Below, piece after piece: positions 9,359 to 19,100 of a stretch of 64,000 bases of DNA. A program made the position numbers and the translations under genes. Positions within the stretch are counted from its first letter, which is position 1. Each line of letters begins with the position of its first letter. The notes under the pieces are model-generated. The model was not told the DNA's origin. It ran no database searches and saw nothing but the letters and a program-made list of their open reading frames with translations. This DNA is from Microlunatus lacustris. Lineage in GTDB: Bacteria > Actinomycetota > Actinomycetes > Propionibacteriales > Propionibacteriaceae. The stretch spans positions 248,001 to 312,000 of the forward strand of contig BAAAJN010000002.1 of assembly GCA_039527025.1 (NCBI GenBank). Reading direction: 5' to 3'.

Positions 9359-11557
9359 ATGCCTGCCTCGTCCGACCTCACCTCCTCGCCCGACGCCGAC
9401 GCCTCGTCCGACCTCACCTCCTCGCCCGACGCCGACGCCTCGTCCCTGCCCCCCACCGCCGACCGGCGGCCGCACGTGCGCACCCACCACGGCGACACCG
9501 TCGTCGACCACTACGAGTGGCTCCGCGACAAGGACGACCCCGAGGTGATCGCCCACCTCGAGGCCGAGAACCACTACACCGCGGCCCGCACCGCCCACCT
9601 GGCCGACCTGACCGACGCGGTCTTCGGGGAGATCAAGGCCCGGACCCAGGAGACGGACCTGTCGGTGCCGAACTACGCCGCGCACCGGGACGGCCGTGCC
9701 TACTGGTACTACAGCCGCACCCTGGAGGGCTCGGAGTACCCGGTCTTCTGCCGGGTGGAGGCGGCCGAGCGCGGCACACCGCCCGACCTGGCGCAGGACG
9801 TCGTCGGCGAGCAGGTGCTGCTGGACGGGAACGCCGAGGCCGAGGGCCACGAGTTCTTCTCCATCGGCGCGTTCAGCGTCTCCGAGGACGGCCGGCTGCT
9901 GGCCTACTCGGTGGACACGACCGGCGGGGAGCGGTTCACCCTCCGGGTCCGCGACCTGACCACCGGGTCGCCGCTGGCGGACCAGATCGAGGACACCGCC
10001 TACGGCGTCGCCTGGGCCGGCAGCAGTCACCTCTTCTACACCCGCGCGGACGAGGCGTGGCGCCCGCACGTCGTGCTGCGGCACCGCCTGGGCACCGACC
10101 CGGCCGAGGACGCGGTGGTGGTCACCGAGCCGGACGAGCGGTTCTGGGTCGGCGTCGACACCAGCCGGGACGACCGGTGGATCGTCATCGGGATGGGCTC
10201 CAAGCTCACCTCGGAGTACCACCTGCTGCCCACGGACGCACCCGAGAGCGAGCCACGGCTGGTCGCCGCCCGCCGCGAGGGCGTCGAGTACGACGTCGAG
10301 CCCGCCGGCGACCGGCTGCTCATCGTGCACAACGACGGCGGGGCGGAGGACTTCGTCCTGGCCCAGGCCCCGCTGGACGCGACCGGGCCGGAGCAGTGGG
10401 AGACGGTGCTGGCCCACTCCCCCGGCGTCCGGCTGCTCGGGGTCAGCGCCTACGCCGGGCACGCCGTGGTCTCGCTGCGCCGCGCCGGGCTGACCGCGCT
10501 GCACGTGCTGCCCCGCGACGAGCACGGCGACTTCGGCCCCGGCGCTGACATCGCCTTCGAGGAGACCCTGCACGTCGTCGACGCGCCCGGCGACCCGGAG
10601 TACGACAGCCCGACCATCCGGCTCAGCTACGCCTCGATGCTGACCCCGAACTCGGTCTACGACTACACCCTCGCCACCGGCGAGCTGACCCTGCTCAAGC
10701 GCACCCCGGTGCTGGACCACCCGACGGCCGGCCCCTACGACCCCGGCCAGTACGTGCAGGAGCGCGCCTGGGCCACCGCCGAGGACGGCACCCGGGTGCC
10801 GCTGTCGATCGTCCGGCGGGCCGACGTGGCGCTGGACGGCCGTGCCCCGGCCCTGCTCTACGGCTACGGCTCCTACGAGATCAGCGTCGACCCCACGTTC
10901 TCGCTGGCCCGGCTGTCGCTGCTCGACCGTGGCGTGGTCTTCGCCATCGCGCACGTCCGCGGCGGCGGCGAGCTCGGCCGGCGCTGGTACGAGGAGGGCA
11001 GGACGTCGACCAAGCGGAACACGTTCACCGACTTCGTCGCCGCCGCCGACCACCTGCTGCAGAAGGGCTACACCAGCAGCGACCGGCTGGCCGCGCGCGG
11101 CGCCAGTGCCGGTGGGCTGCTGATGGGCGCCGTCGCCAACCTGGCGCCGGAGAAGTTCCGCGCCATCCACGCGGGCGTGCCGTTCGTCGACGCGCTCACC
11201 ACGATCCTCGACCCCGAGCTGCCGCTGACCGTGATCGAGTGGGAGGAGTGGGGCGACCCCCTGCACGACCCTGAGGTCTACGCCTACATGAAGGGCTACA
11301 CGCCCTACGAGAACGTGGCCGCTCAGGCCTACCCGGCGGTCCTGGCCACCACCAGCCTCAACGACACCCGCGTCCACTACGTCGAGCCGGCCAAGTGGGT
11401 GGCCGCGCTGCGGCACACCGCCACGAACTCCGAGGACCGGCCGATCCTGCTCAAGACCGAGATGAGCGCCGGCCACGGCGGCGTCAGCGGTCGCTACCAG
11501 AGCTGGCGCGAGACGGCCTTCGAGTACGCCTGGATCCTGGACCAGATCACAGGCTGA
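9359..11557 (+). CDS. ptrB: S9A prolyl oligopeptidase family peptidase (oligopeptidase B-like)
   Basis: 732 residues, the usual size for oligopeptidase B. After a repeat-bearing N-terminus come HYEWLRDKDDPEV, the propeller domain, then the hydrolase with LYGYGSYE, GRRWYEEGR and the triad: Ser in RGASAGGLL, Asp in SLNDTRV, His in SAGHGG. No signal peptide, so cytosolic; the enzyme cleaves short peptides after basic residues. The EEGR and GDPL motifs fit the oligopeptidase B branch. ATG 9359 follows TAGGGT by 8 nt. An in-frame 36-bp duplication sits in the first 30 codons. Confidence 0.92.
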   Translation: MPASSDLTSSPDADASSDLTSSPDADASSLPPTADRRPHVRTHHGDTVVDHYEWLRDKDDPEVIAHLEAENHYTAARTAHLADLTDAVFGEIKARTQETDLSVPNYAAHRDGRAYWYYSRTLEGSEYPVFCRVEAAERGTPPDLAQDVVGEQVLLDGNAEAEGHEFFSIGAFSVSEDGRLLAYSVDTTGGERFTLRVRDLTTGSPLADQIEDTAYGVAWAGSSHLFYTRADEAWRPHVVLRHRLGTDPAEDAVVVTEPDERFWVGVDTSRDDRWIVIGMGSKLTSEYHLLPTDAPESEPRLVAARREGVEYDVEPAGDRLLIVHNDGGAEDFVLAQAPLDATGPEQWETVLAHSPGVRLLGVSAYAGHAVVSLRRAGLTALHVLPRDEHGDFGPGADIAFEETLHVVDAPGDPEYDSPTIRLSYASMLTPNSVYDYTLATGELTLLKRTPVLDHPTAGPYDPGQYVQERAWATAEDGTRVPLSIVRRADVALDGRAPALLYGYGSYEISVDPTFSLARLSLLDRGVVFAIAHVRGGGELGRRWYEEGRTSTKRNTFTDFVAAADHLLQKGYTSSDRLAARGASAGGLLMGAVANLAPEKFRAIHAGVPFVDALTTILDPELPLTVIEWEEWGDPLHDPEVYAYMKGYTPYENVAAQAYPAVLATTSLNDTRVHYVEPAKWVAALRHTATNSEDRPILLKTEMSAGHGGVSGRYQSWRETAFEYAWILDQITG
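9368..9439 (+). repeat. Two tandem 36-bp units inside the oligopeptidase N-terminus
   Basis: Two identical 36-bp copies (9368-9403 and 9404-9439), with the first 6 bases of a third, encode SSDLTSSPDADA twice. The unit is a multiple of three, so copy number can change without breaking the frame. Confidence 0.9.
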
Positions 11558-11697
11558 GAGTGCGAGCCGTCCGGGGCACCTCTCCCGGGCGGCGGCCTCA
11601 GTTCGCTGTGACGACGCTGAGGGTCCGGGGCGAACTGCATCCGGCGCTGGTGCCGGCTCCGAACTAGGAGCAAGCATTCACCCCGACGACGTCTCAG

Positions 11698-11724
11698 GGA
11701 TTCTTCAGGGCTCTAGAGGAATCC
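11698..11724 (+). promoter_or_regulatory. Inverted repeat upstream of the second sigma factor
   Basis: GGATTCTTC and GAGGAATCC (8 of 9 paired) flank a 9-nt centre, about 52 bp before the sigma start codon. It may be a regulator site or a leader stem; no matching regulator is identifiable. Confidence 0.35.
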
Positions 11725-11775
11725 TTCTCCCCGTCCCGGACGTTGAATCTGTCGAAGGCAACGAAAGGGGCCACC

Positions 11776-12726
11776 GTGGCAGCAACTGCTCGTTCGCGAG
11801 TTTCCGAGGGCATCGATGGCAAGGATGCGGTCGGACTATATCTTGAAGGAATTGCCAAGACCCCTCTGCTGACCGCCGAGGAGGAGGTCGAGCTGGCCCA
11901 GACCATCGAGGTCGGGCTGTACGCCGAGCACATCCTCAACGGTGACGTCACCGCCGCGGAGCGCGGCAAGGGCGCCAAGCGTCCCACCCGCGCCGAGCTC
12001 GAGTTCCTGGTCGAGCAGGGCCAGCAGGCGATGCAGCGCTTCGTGACCGCGAACCTGCGGCTGGTCGTCTCCGTCGCCCGCAAGTACGGGCGCTCCCAGA
12101 TGCCGCTGCTGGACCTGGTGCAGGAAGGCAATACCGGCCTCATCCGTGCCGTCGAGAAATTCGACTACACGAAGGGTTTCAAGTTCTCCACGTACGGCAC
12201 CTGGTGGGTGCGGCAGTCGATCAGCCGCGGCATCGCCCAGCAGGGCCGCATCGTCCGGCTCCCGGTGCACGTCGCCGAGCAGGTCAACCAGGTCGGCGCC
12301 GTCCGCCGCACCCTGGAGCGTCGTCTCGGCCGGGACCCCGAGATCGAGGAGATCGCCGCCGAGATGGACCTCGAGCCCGGGCGGGTGCTGGACCTGATCC
12401 GCTACGGCCGGGACCACGTCAGCCTGGACGCCCCGGTCGAGGAGGGTGGCGACACCGCCCTCGGCGACCTGATCGCCCGCGAGCCGATGCCCGGCCCGGA
12501 CGAAGTCTTCCTCGACGCGGAGGAGCACGCCCGGCTCGAGGCGATGCTCTCCACCCTGGACGACCGCTCGGCTGACGTCGTGCGACGTCGCTACGGTCTG
12601 GTCGACGGCCGTCAGGCCAAGCTCGCCGACATCGGTGCCGTGTGGGGCATCACCGCCGAGCGGGTCCGCCAGATCGAGCGGCACGCCATCGCCAAGCTGC
12701 GCGGCAAGTCCGTCCTGGCTGCCTGA
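11776..12726 (+). CDS. RpoD-like group 2 sigma-70 factor (SigB/HrdA type)
   Basis: 316 residues from GTG 11776, preceded by AAAGGGG with 5-nt spacing. It lacks region 1.1 and begins with region 1.2 (DAVGLYLEGIAKTPLLTAEEE). Regions 2 (LLDLVQEGNTGLIRAVEKFD, STYGTWWVRQSISRGI), 3 and 4.2 (LADIGAVWGITAERVRQIER) are complete. It is the typical length of actinobacterial group 2 factors, which are dispensable and used in stress or stationary phase. It lies 5 kb from rpoD on the opposite strand. It has no anti-sigma neighbour, so control is probably transcriptional; a dyad lies upstream at 11698-11724. A strong terminator follows. Confidence 0.92.
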   Translation: MAATARSRVSEGIDGKDAVGLYLEGIAKTPLLTAEEEVELAQTIEVGLYAEHILNGDVTAAERGKGAKRPTRAELEFLVEQGQQAMQRFVTANLRLVVSVARKYGRSQMPLLDLVQEGNTGLIRAVEKFDYTKGFKFSTYGTWWVRQSISRGIAQQGRIVRLPVHVAEQVNQVGAVRRTLERRLGRDPEIEEIAAEMDLEPGRVLDLIRYGRDHVSLDAPVEEGGDTALGDLIAREPMPGPDEVFLDAEEHARLEAMLSTLDDRSADVVRRRYGLVDGRQAKLADIGAVWGITAERVRQIERHAIAKLRGKSVLAA

Positions 12727-12751
12727 CCCCCTCGCGGCCAGGACCGCACAG

Positions 12752-12782
12752 GAACGACCCGGAGCCCCCCTCCGGGTCGTTC
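12752..12782 (+). terminator. Intrinsic terminator between the sigma gene and tesB
   Basis: Perfect 12-bp stem (GAACGACCCGGA / TCCGGGTCGTTC) with a 7-nt loop, then TGCTTTCT. It lies between convergent genes and can serve both. Confidence 0.82.
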
Positions 12783-12808
12783 TGCTTTCTCTGGGCGGCC
12801 GGCTCGGG

Positions 12809-13684
12809 TCAGGGCTTCGCTGGACGGGGCTTCTTGGGCCGGATGAGACCTTCCTGGGCCACGTTGCTGACCAAGGTGCCGTGCTGGAAGAGGCGGGCGG
12901 TGGACAGGCCCAGGGCCCGGTTGGCCGAGGGCGAGATCTGGTCGTAGAGCAGCCACTCGTCCGCGCGGAAGGGCCGGTGGAACCACATGGCGTGGTCGAT
13001 CGAGGCGGCCTGGACGTCGAGCCCGATCAGCACGCCGTGCGGGACCGTGCTGGCCGAGAGCAGGGTCAGGTCGCTGATGAAGGCCAGGGCGGCCTCGTGC
13101 AGCCGTGGGTCGTCGGGCAGCGCACTGCTCGTCCTGACCCAGACGCGGGCCCGGGCCGGGTGCTCCGGGTCGACCGGCAGGCCGCCCAGCCGGGAGTCGC
13201 CGACGTAGCGGGCGTCGATGGCGCCCCACTCCTCCTCCCAGGCCGAGGGCGGACGGCCGGACGCCTTGGCCAGCGCCTCGCTGAGCCGTGGGCAGTCCTC
13301 CGGCGCCGGTACGCCCTCAGGCAGCGGGTCGGCGTGCTCGTAGCCCTCCTCCATCAGGTGGAACGACGCGGACAGGTAGAAGATCACCTTCCCCGCCTGC
13401 CGGGCGACGACCCGTCGCGAGGAGAAGGAGCCGCCGTCCCGGACGGCCTCGACGTCGTAGACCAGCGGCAGGTCTGTCCGGCCCGCGACGAGGAAGTAGG
13501 CGTGCAGCGAGTGGACGGTGCGCTCGGCTGGCACGGTGCGGCTGGCGGCCAGCAGCGCCTGGGCCAGCACCTGGCCGCCGAACACCCGCTGCAGCCTGCT
13601 GCGTGGCTGACGGGCGCGGTAGAGGCCGACCTCGATCTCCTCGAGGTCCAGCAGCGCGATCAGCTCGTCCACGGACTGGGGCAT
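12809..13684 (-). CDS. tesB: Acyl-CoA thioesterase II (TesB)
   Basis: 291 residues, normal TesB length. Double hot-dog fold: N-terminal half with RVFGGQVLAQALLAASRTV and HSLHAYFLVAGR, C-terminal half with ISDLTLLSAS, the catalytic-type Asp in SIDHAMWFHRPFRADEWLLY, and the closing QEGLIRP. It hydrolyses medium- to long-chain acyl-CoAs to free acid and CoA in the cytosol. TAGGCT lies 7 nt before the ATG (leaderless pattern). It is divergent from the molybdopterin oxidoreductase gene. Confidence 0.93.
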   Translation of the reverse strand: MPQSVDELIALLDLEEIEVGLYRARQPRSRLQRVFGGQVLAQALLAASRTVPAERTVHSLHAYFLVAGRTDLPLVYDVEAVRDGGSFSSRRVVARQAGKVIFYLSASFHLMEEGYEHADPLPEGVPAPEDCPRLSEALAKASGRPPSAWEEEWGAIDARYVGDSRLGGLPVDPEHPARARVWVRTSSALPDDPRLHEAALAFISDLTLLSASTVPHGVLIGLDVQAASIDHAMWFHRPFRADEWLLYDQISPSANRALGLSTARLFQHGTLVSNVAQEGLIRPKKPRPAKP

Positions 13685-13750
13685 GCGGCGCAGCCTATCC
13701 AGGCGGGTGTGCGCCAGGATGGAGCGAGCACCGCAGACGAGGAGGACGAC

Positions 13751-14353
13751 ATGGCGCAGTTCGGGTTCGTGGGGCGGCGGCGCCCGCCGCGGGAGGACCT
13801 GCCGCCCGGCCAGTACGACGTCGGCGCGGACTGGCCGGTCCTGACGGCCGAGGTCACCCCGCAGATCGACCCGCAGCGCTGGACGATGACCGTCGACGGC
13901 CTCGTCGAGCACCCGCAGACCTGGAGCTGGGACGACCTGCACGCGCTGCCCGAGACCGAGTACCGCGGGCCGATCCACTGCGTCACCACCTGGTCGAAGT
14001 TCGACACCCGGTTCGCCGGCGTCAGCGTCGACCTGCTGCTCGACGCCGCTGCTCCGACCGCTGAGGCCACCCACGTGCTGGCCACCTCGACGACGGGTTA
14101 CACCACCAACCTGCCGCTGGAGCACGTCCGCGGCGGCCAGGCCTGGGTGGTCTGGAGCTTCGACGGCCAGCCGCTGACCCGCGACCACGGCGGACCCGTC
14201 CGGCTGCTGGTGCCGCACCTGTACTTCTGGAAGTCGGCGAAGTGGGTGACGAAGCTGACCCTGCTCGACCACGACCAGCACGGCTTCTGGGAGCGCAACG
14301 GCTACCACGACCTCGGCGACCCCTGGCGCGAGCAGCGCTACCAGGGCGACTGA
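13751..14353 (+). CDS. Sulfite-oxidase-like molybdopterin oxidoreductase
   Basis: 200 residues with GAGGAGG 5 nt before the ATG. Compact YedY/MsrP-type fold: WTMTVDGLVEHPQTWSWDDL, then IHCVTTWSKFDTRF with the cysteine expected to ligate molybdenum, TTNLPLEHV and GGPVRLLVPHLYFWKSAKWV. There is no Tat signal, unlike MsrP, so it probably works in the cytosol. The flavin reductase gene begins 3 nt after the stop, which suggests the two proteins form a redox pair. The substrate (sulfoxide, sulfite or other) is unknown. Confidence 0.85.
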   Translation: MAQFGFVGRRRPPREDLPPGQYDVGADWPVLTAEVTPQIDPQRWTMTVDGLVEHPQTWSWDDLHALPETEYRGPIHCVTTWSKFDTRFAGVSVDLLLDAAAPTAEATHVLATSTTGYTTNLPLEHVRGGQAWVVWSFDGQPLTRDHGGPVRLLVPHLYFWKSAKWVTKLTLLDHDQHGFWERNGYHDLGDPWREQRYQGD

Positions 14354-14355
14354 GG

Positions 14356-15057
14356 GTGCTCGCCCCCACCGCCGGCCCCTGGCGCTCCGCCACCGTCCGC
14401 GAGGTGGCGCACCCGCACCCGCACGGGGTGGTGCTGAGGCTCGAGGTGCCCGACCGGGTCGACCACCTGCCCGGCCAGCACTACGTGGTCCGGTTGACCG
14501 CCGAGGACGGGTACACCGCGACCCGCTCCTACTCCCTCGCCTCAGCGCCGTCGGACCCCCTGGTCGAGCTCTACGTGGAGGAGCTGCCGGACGGTGAGGT
14601 GTCGCCCTACCTGGCGCAGGCGCTGGTTCCCGGCGACCAGCTCGAGGTCCGCGGTCCGATCGGCGGCTGGTTCGTCTGGGACGCCAGCGGGCCCGCTCTG
14701 GGGGTGGCCGGCGGCAGCGGGGTCGTGCCGCTGGTGGCCATGCTCCGGCACGCGGCCGACGTCGGACGTCCGGAGCTGCTGCGGCTGGCCGCCGCGGCCC
14801 GGACGCTGGACCGGCTGCCCTACGCCGACGAGCTGACCGCGGCGGGGGCACTCGTCGCCCTGTCCCGCGGGGACGGCCCGGCCGGGCGGTCGGCGGGTCG
14901 GCTGCTCGCCGCCGAGCTGGCCCCGCTGCTCGACGACGCAGCCACCTGCTTCGTCTGCGGCTCGGCTCCCTTCGCCGCGGGCGCCAGCGACCTCCTGGTC
15001 GGCCTGGGCGTCGACGTCAGCCGGGTCCGGGTGGAGCGCTTCGGCGCCAGCGGCTGA
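14356..15057 (+). CDS. FAD-binding oxidoreductase, ferredoxin-NADP reductase type
   Basis: 233 residues from GTG 14356, immediately after the previous stop codon. FNR-like order: beta-barrel with RSYSLAS (FAD isoalloxazine loop), PDGEVSPYLA, GGWFVWD, then the NAD(P)-binding GGSGVVPLVAML and the CGSAPFAAG motif, ending VRVERFG. It has no ferredoxin domain, so it passes electrons from NAD(P)H directly, probably to the molybdoenzyme encoded upstream. The pair replaces the membrane haem subunit MsrQ used in proteobacteria; that comparison is inference. Confidence 0.86.
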   Translation: MLAPTAGPWRSATVREVAHPHPHGVVLRLEVPDRVDHLPGQHYVVRLTAEDGYTATRSYSLASAPSDPLVELYVEELPDGEVSPYLAQALVPGDQLEVRGPIGGWFVWDASGPALGVAGGSGVVPLVAMLRHAADVGRPELLRLAAAARTLDRLPYADELTAAGALVALSRGDGPAGRSAGRLLAAELAPLLDDAATCFVCGSAPFAAGASDLLVGLGVDVSRVRVERFGASG

Positions 15058-15088
15058 GGCCCACCGCGGCCCTGCCGAACCTCCGCGG

Positions 15089-15123
15089 CCTGAGCTTGTC
15101 GAAGGCCCTTCGACAGGCTCAGG
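15089..15123. repeat. REP-like intergenic palindrome
   Basis: CCTGAGCTTGTCGAAGG and CCTTCGACAGGCTCAGG pair at 16 of 17 positions (the exception is a G-U) around a one-base centre. The core TTCGACAGGCTCAGG is widespread as an interspersed palindrome in high-GC bacteria. It lies between two convergent genes and could end transcription from both sides. Confidence 0.65.
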
Positions 15124-15154
15124 GAACAGGGACACGCTCAGGGGGCGGCGGTGC

Positions 15155-16045
15155 TCAGACGTCCTTCTCGCGGTCGGCGAGGAACTTCTCGAACTCGGCG
15201 GCGATCTCCTCGGCGCTGGGCACCGGGTCGGTCTGCTGCTCGGCCTTCATCGCGTCGTACTGCTGCTCGAGGGTGGCGACCAGCTCCTGCACCTCGCTCG
15301 AGGAGGCCATCTCCCCCGCGATGTCGGCCAGGTTGTCCGCCGAAGCCTTCTCCAGCGGCTCGAGCGGCACGGCCAGGCCGGTCGCCTGGTTCAGCGAGCG
15401 GGTCAGGGTCAGTGCCGCCTCCGGGAACGCGGCCTGGGCCAGGTAGTGCGGCACGTGGGCGGCGAAGCCCATCGCCTTGCGGTCCAGCTGGCCCAGCCGG
15501 AACTCCAGCAGGCCCGGGAAGCTGGCCGGCACCTCCACCCGGTCGATCCAGCTGCGGTAGCCCTGGACCAGCGCCGGGTCGGTCGCGTGCGCGGTCAGCG
15601 TGACGGGGCGGGTGTGCGGCACGGCCATCGGGATGCCGTGCACGTTGACCGTCAGCCGGACACCGAGCCGCTCGACCAGCCCGACCAGCGCCGCGGAGAA
15701 CCGCTCCCACTGCACGTCCGGCTCGGGGCCGCTGAGCAGCAGGAACACCTCGCCCTGCTCGTCGACGACCCGGTGCAGCCGCAGGTGCAGGTCGGCGTAG
15801 GACTTCCAGCTGTCGGTGTCGAAGATCATCGCCGGGCGGCGGCTGCGGTAGTCGTGCAGCTGGTCGTGGTCGAACTCGGCCAGCACCTCGTGCTCGAGGT
15901 GCTCCAGCAGGTGCGCCGACAGCATCCGCCCGGCCTGACCGGCGTCGACGAACCCGTCGAGCTGGGTGATCAGCACCGGGTGAGCCTGCGCCAGCTTGGC
16001 CGCGACGGCCTCGTCCACGGTGTAGAGCTCAGCCGGGTCCATCAT
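15155..16045 (-). CDS. PAC2 family protein (proteasome assembly chaperone-like)
   Basis: 296 residues. PAC2 features include LITQLDGFVDAGQAG at the N-terminus, the YRSRRPAMIFD strand, LLLSGPEPDVQWERF, and GIPMAVPHTRPVTLTAHAT. The C-terminus is a charged helical tail. Family members resemble archaeal and eukaryotic proteasome assembly chaperones and are common in actinobacteria that carry 20S proteasomes. No proteasome gene is in this window, so the client is unknown. Two ATGs are adjacent; the upstream one was kept. Confidence 0.88.
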   Translation of the reverse strand: MMDPAELYTVDEAVAAKLAQAHPVLITQLDGFVDAGQAGRMLSAHLLEHLEHEVLAEFDHDQLHDYRSRRPAMIFDTDSWKSYADLHLRLHRVVDEQGEVFLLLSGPEPDVQWERFSAALVGLVERLGVRLTVNVHGIPMAVPHTRPVTLTAHATDPALVQGYRSWIDRVEVPASFPGLLEFRLGQLDRKAMGFAAHVPHYLAQAAFPEAALTLTRSLNQATGLAVPLEPLEKASADNLADIAGEMASSSEVQELVATLEQQYDAMKAEQQTDPVPSAEEIAAEFEKFLADREKDV

Positions 16046-16179
16046 GACAGTGCTCGCCGCAGGGGCTGGACGTCGCTTCGCTCCGCGGATCTCATGGCGC
16101 CCAATCTACCCGCGCGGACCGACCCGGCCGCGGCGCGACGCCGGGGCGGGACGGGTCCGGTGCGGCCGTCGAGAACGGC

Positions 16180-19100
16180 TCAGAGCCGAGCCCGGGCCGC
16201 CCGCACCGCGCTCATCACGCGCTTCTCCGACACCGGCACCTTCGTCCGCAGCGGCTGGGCGAACAACCCGACCCGCAGCTCCTCCAGCAGCCAGCCGACG
16301 TCCTCGACGTGCGCGGGCAGCGGGCCCGGCGGCACGGCGCGGCACAGCTCGGCGTAGGCGTCCTCGCAGCGGGTGACCGACTCCAGCGGGACCTGGTCGC
16401 GAGCCGGCGCCGACAGCAGCGTGTCGACCCGGGCGCGCGCCGCCTGCAGGTAGCGGGGCAGGTCGACCAGGTGCGGGTAGGCCGTCGCGGCCAGGAAACC
16501 GGCGAACACCAGGTTGGCCAGCTGCTCGGTCAGGTCCGCGGCGGCGGCCGGGCTGACGGCCCGGACCCGCGGCAGGTCGGCGAGCACGGCCCGCCAGCCG
16601 GTCAGGGTGGTGGCGGCCAGCCGGACGACCTCGCGCATCCGGTCGGCGTTGTCGGCGCGGACGGTGTCGCAGAGCGCGCGGAAGGCTGCGGCGTCGCGGA
16701 CCGGCGGACCCCCGGCGGCCGTGACCAGCGAGCCGACCGAGGCCAGCCGGGCGTCGGCCAGCAGCTCGGGGACGCCCGGGTACGGGCTCTGCCCCAGCGC
16801 CAGCTTCTCGGCGTTGCCGAGGTGGGCGACCACCCACTTGGTGGGGTCGGGCGTGCCCAGCAGCACCAGCCGGCGCAGTCCGGCCGCATGGCTGACCGCC
16901 TGCCGCTCGGGAGTGTCCAGGACGGCCACGCCGACCGTCGCGCCCTCGTCCACCAGCGCGGGGTAGCCGACGACGGCGTGCCCGCCGCGGCTCAGCTGGA
17001 CCTGCTCGGGCAGGGTGCCGAGATCCCACGTCCGCAACCCGGTCCGGGTGTGCTCGGACGCGGCCGAGGACAGCGTCTGCCGGACCTGGCGGGCCAGCGT
17101 CTGCTTGAGGTCCTCGAGGTCCTCCCCCGCGCCGAGCACCGTCGGCTCCGGCCCTGCCGCGTCGGCCAGCACGGTGAACCGGACCTGCAGGTGCGTCGGT
17201 ACCGCCGACGGGTTCCACTCCGCTGGTGCCACCAGCTGCCCGGTCAGCGCACGCAGGGCTCGGCCGAGGGCGAGCGGCAGCGTCTCGGTCGGACCACCCG
17301 GGTTCTGGGCCAGCCAACCGAGGGCGCGGGCCGCGAACTCCGGCGCCGGGACGAAGTTGCGCCGGGTCGCCTTGGGCAGGGAGCGGATCAGCTCGGTGGC
17401 CAGCTCGGCGCGCAGCCCGGGCACCTGCCAGCTGAACGGCGCGGGGTCGAGCTGGTTGAGCACGGTCACCGGAACCCGCACCGTGACCCCGTCGCGGGCC
17501 GTCCCCGGCTCGAAGACGTACTCGACGACGAGCTCGTGCTCGGCGCCCTCGCTGCCGGGCACCGTCCAGGTGTCGGGGAAGGCGTCGGTGTCCAGCTGGT
17601 CGGCGGCCCCGGTGGTGAGGTCGTCCAGGGTCATGGTGAGCAGGTCGGGCGTCTGGTGCCGGGTCTTCTTCCACCAGCTGTCGAAGTGCGCGACGGAGGT
17701 GATGCCGGCGGGGATGCGCGCGTCGTAGAAGGCGAAGATCGTGTCGTCGTCGACGACCAGGTCCCGGCGGCGGGCGCGCTCCTCCAGCGCCTCGGCCTCG
17801 GCGCGCAGGGCCTGGTTGTCGCGGAAGAAGTGGTGCCGGGTCCGCCACTGGCCCTCCACCAGCGCCGAGCGGATGAGGATCTCGCGCGCCTCGGCGGGGT
17901 TGACCCTGCCGTAGGACACCGGGCGCCGGGCGATGATCGGCACCCCGTAGAGGCTGACCTGCTCGTAGGCCAGCACCGATCCGGCGCGGGCCGACCAGTG
18001 CGGCTCGGAGTACTGGCGCTTCAGCAGGTGCTGGCCCACCTCCTCGACCTGCTCGGCCTTGATCGCGGCGACGGTGCGCGCCCACAGCCGCGTCGTCTCC
18101 ACGATCTCGGCAGCCATCACCAGGGGTGGCGCGCTCTTGGCCACGCTGGAACCGGGGTTGATGGCGAACCGGGTGCCGCGCGCGCCGAGGTACTCCCGCG
18201 CCGGCGCCCGGCCCTTGCGGCGCGCCGCTCCGGGCTTGGTCGGCTCCTCGCGGACATCGGCCAGCCCGACGTGGGAGAGCAGCCCGCTGAGCGCCGCGGT
18301 GTGCACCGCGGCCGGCGCCGCCGCGACCTCGTTGCGGCCCAGCCCGAGGTCCTTCGCGATCTGCTTGAGCTGGCTGTGCAGGTCCTGCCACTCCCGGATC
18401 CGCAGGAAGTGCAGGAACTCGTCGCGGCACATCCGGCGGAAGGCGTTCCCGGACAGGTCGTGCTGGGCCTGCTTGACGTGGTCCCAGAGCCGGAGCAGGG
18501 CGATGAAGTCGCTGCCGTCGGGATCGGGTCCCTGCTCCTTCGCGTCGCCGGGGGACCCGGTGTCCGCGCCCGGCTCGGGAGCGGGGGCCCAGAACCGCCG
18601 GTGCAGGGCGTCCGCCGCCTCGCGGTGCTCGGCCGGCCGCTCCCGCGGGTCCTGGATGCTCAGCCCGGAGACGATGACCAGCATCTCCCGCAGGCAGCCC
18701 TGGCCCTCCGCGGCCAGCAGCATCCGGCCCATCCGCGGGTCGACGGGCAGCACGGCCAGCCGCCGGCCGACCTCGGTCAGCGTGGCGCGGGTGCGGCTGC
18801 CGCCCTCGGCCAGGGCGCCGAGCTCCTCGAGCAGCCGGAGGCCGTCGGCGATCTGGGAGCCGTCCGGTGCCTCCACGAACGGGAACGCGGCGATGTCACC
18901 CAGCCCGGCGGCGGTCATCTGCAGGATGACCGAGGCCAGGTTGGTGCGCAGGATCTCCGGCTCGGTGAACTCCGGCCGGGCGGCGAAGTCCTCCTCGTCG
19001 TAGAGCCGGATCGCCACCCCGGGCGCCACCCGGCCGCAGCGGCCGGCCCGCTGGTTGGCCGAGGCCTGGGAGATGGGCTCGATGGGCAGCCGCTGGACCT

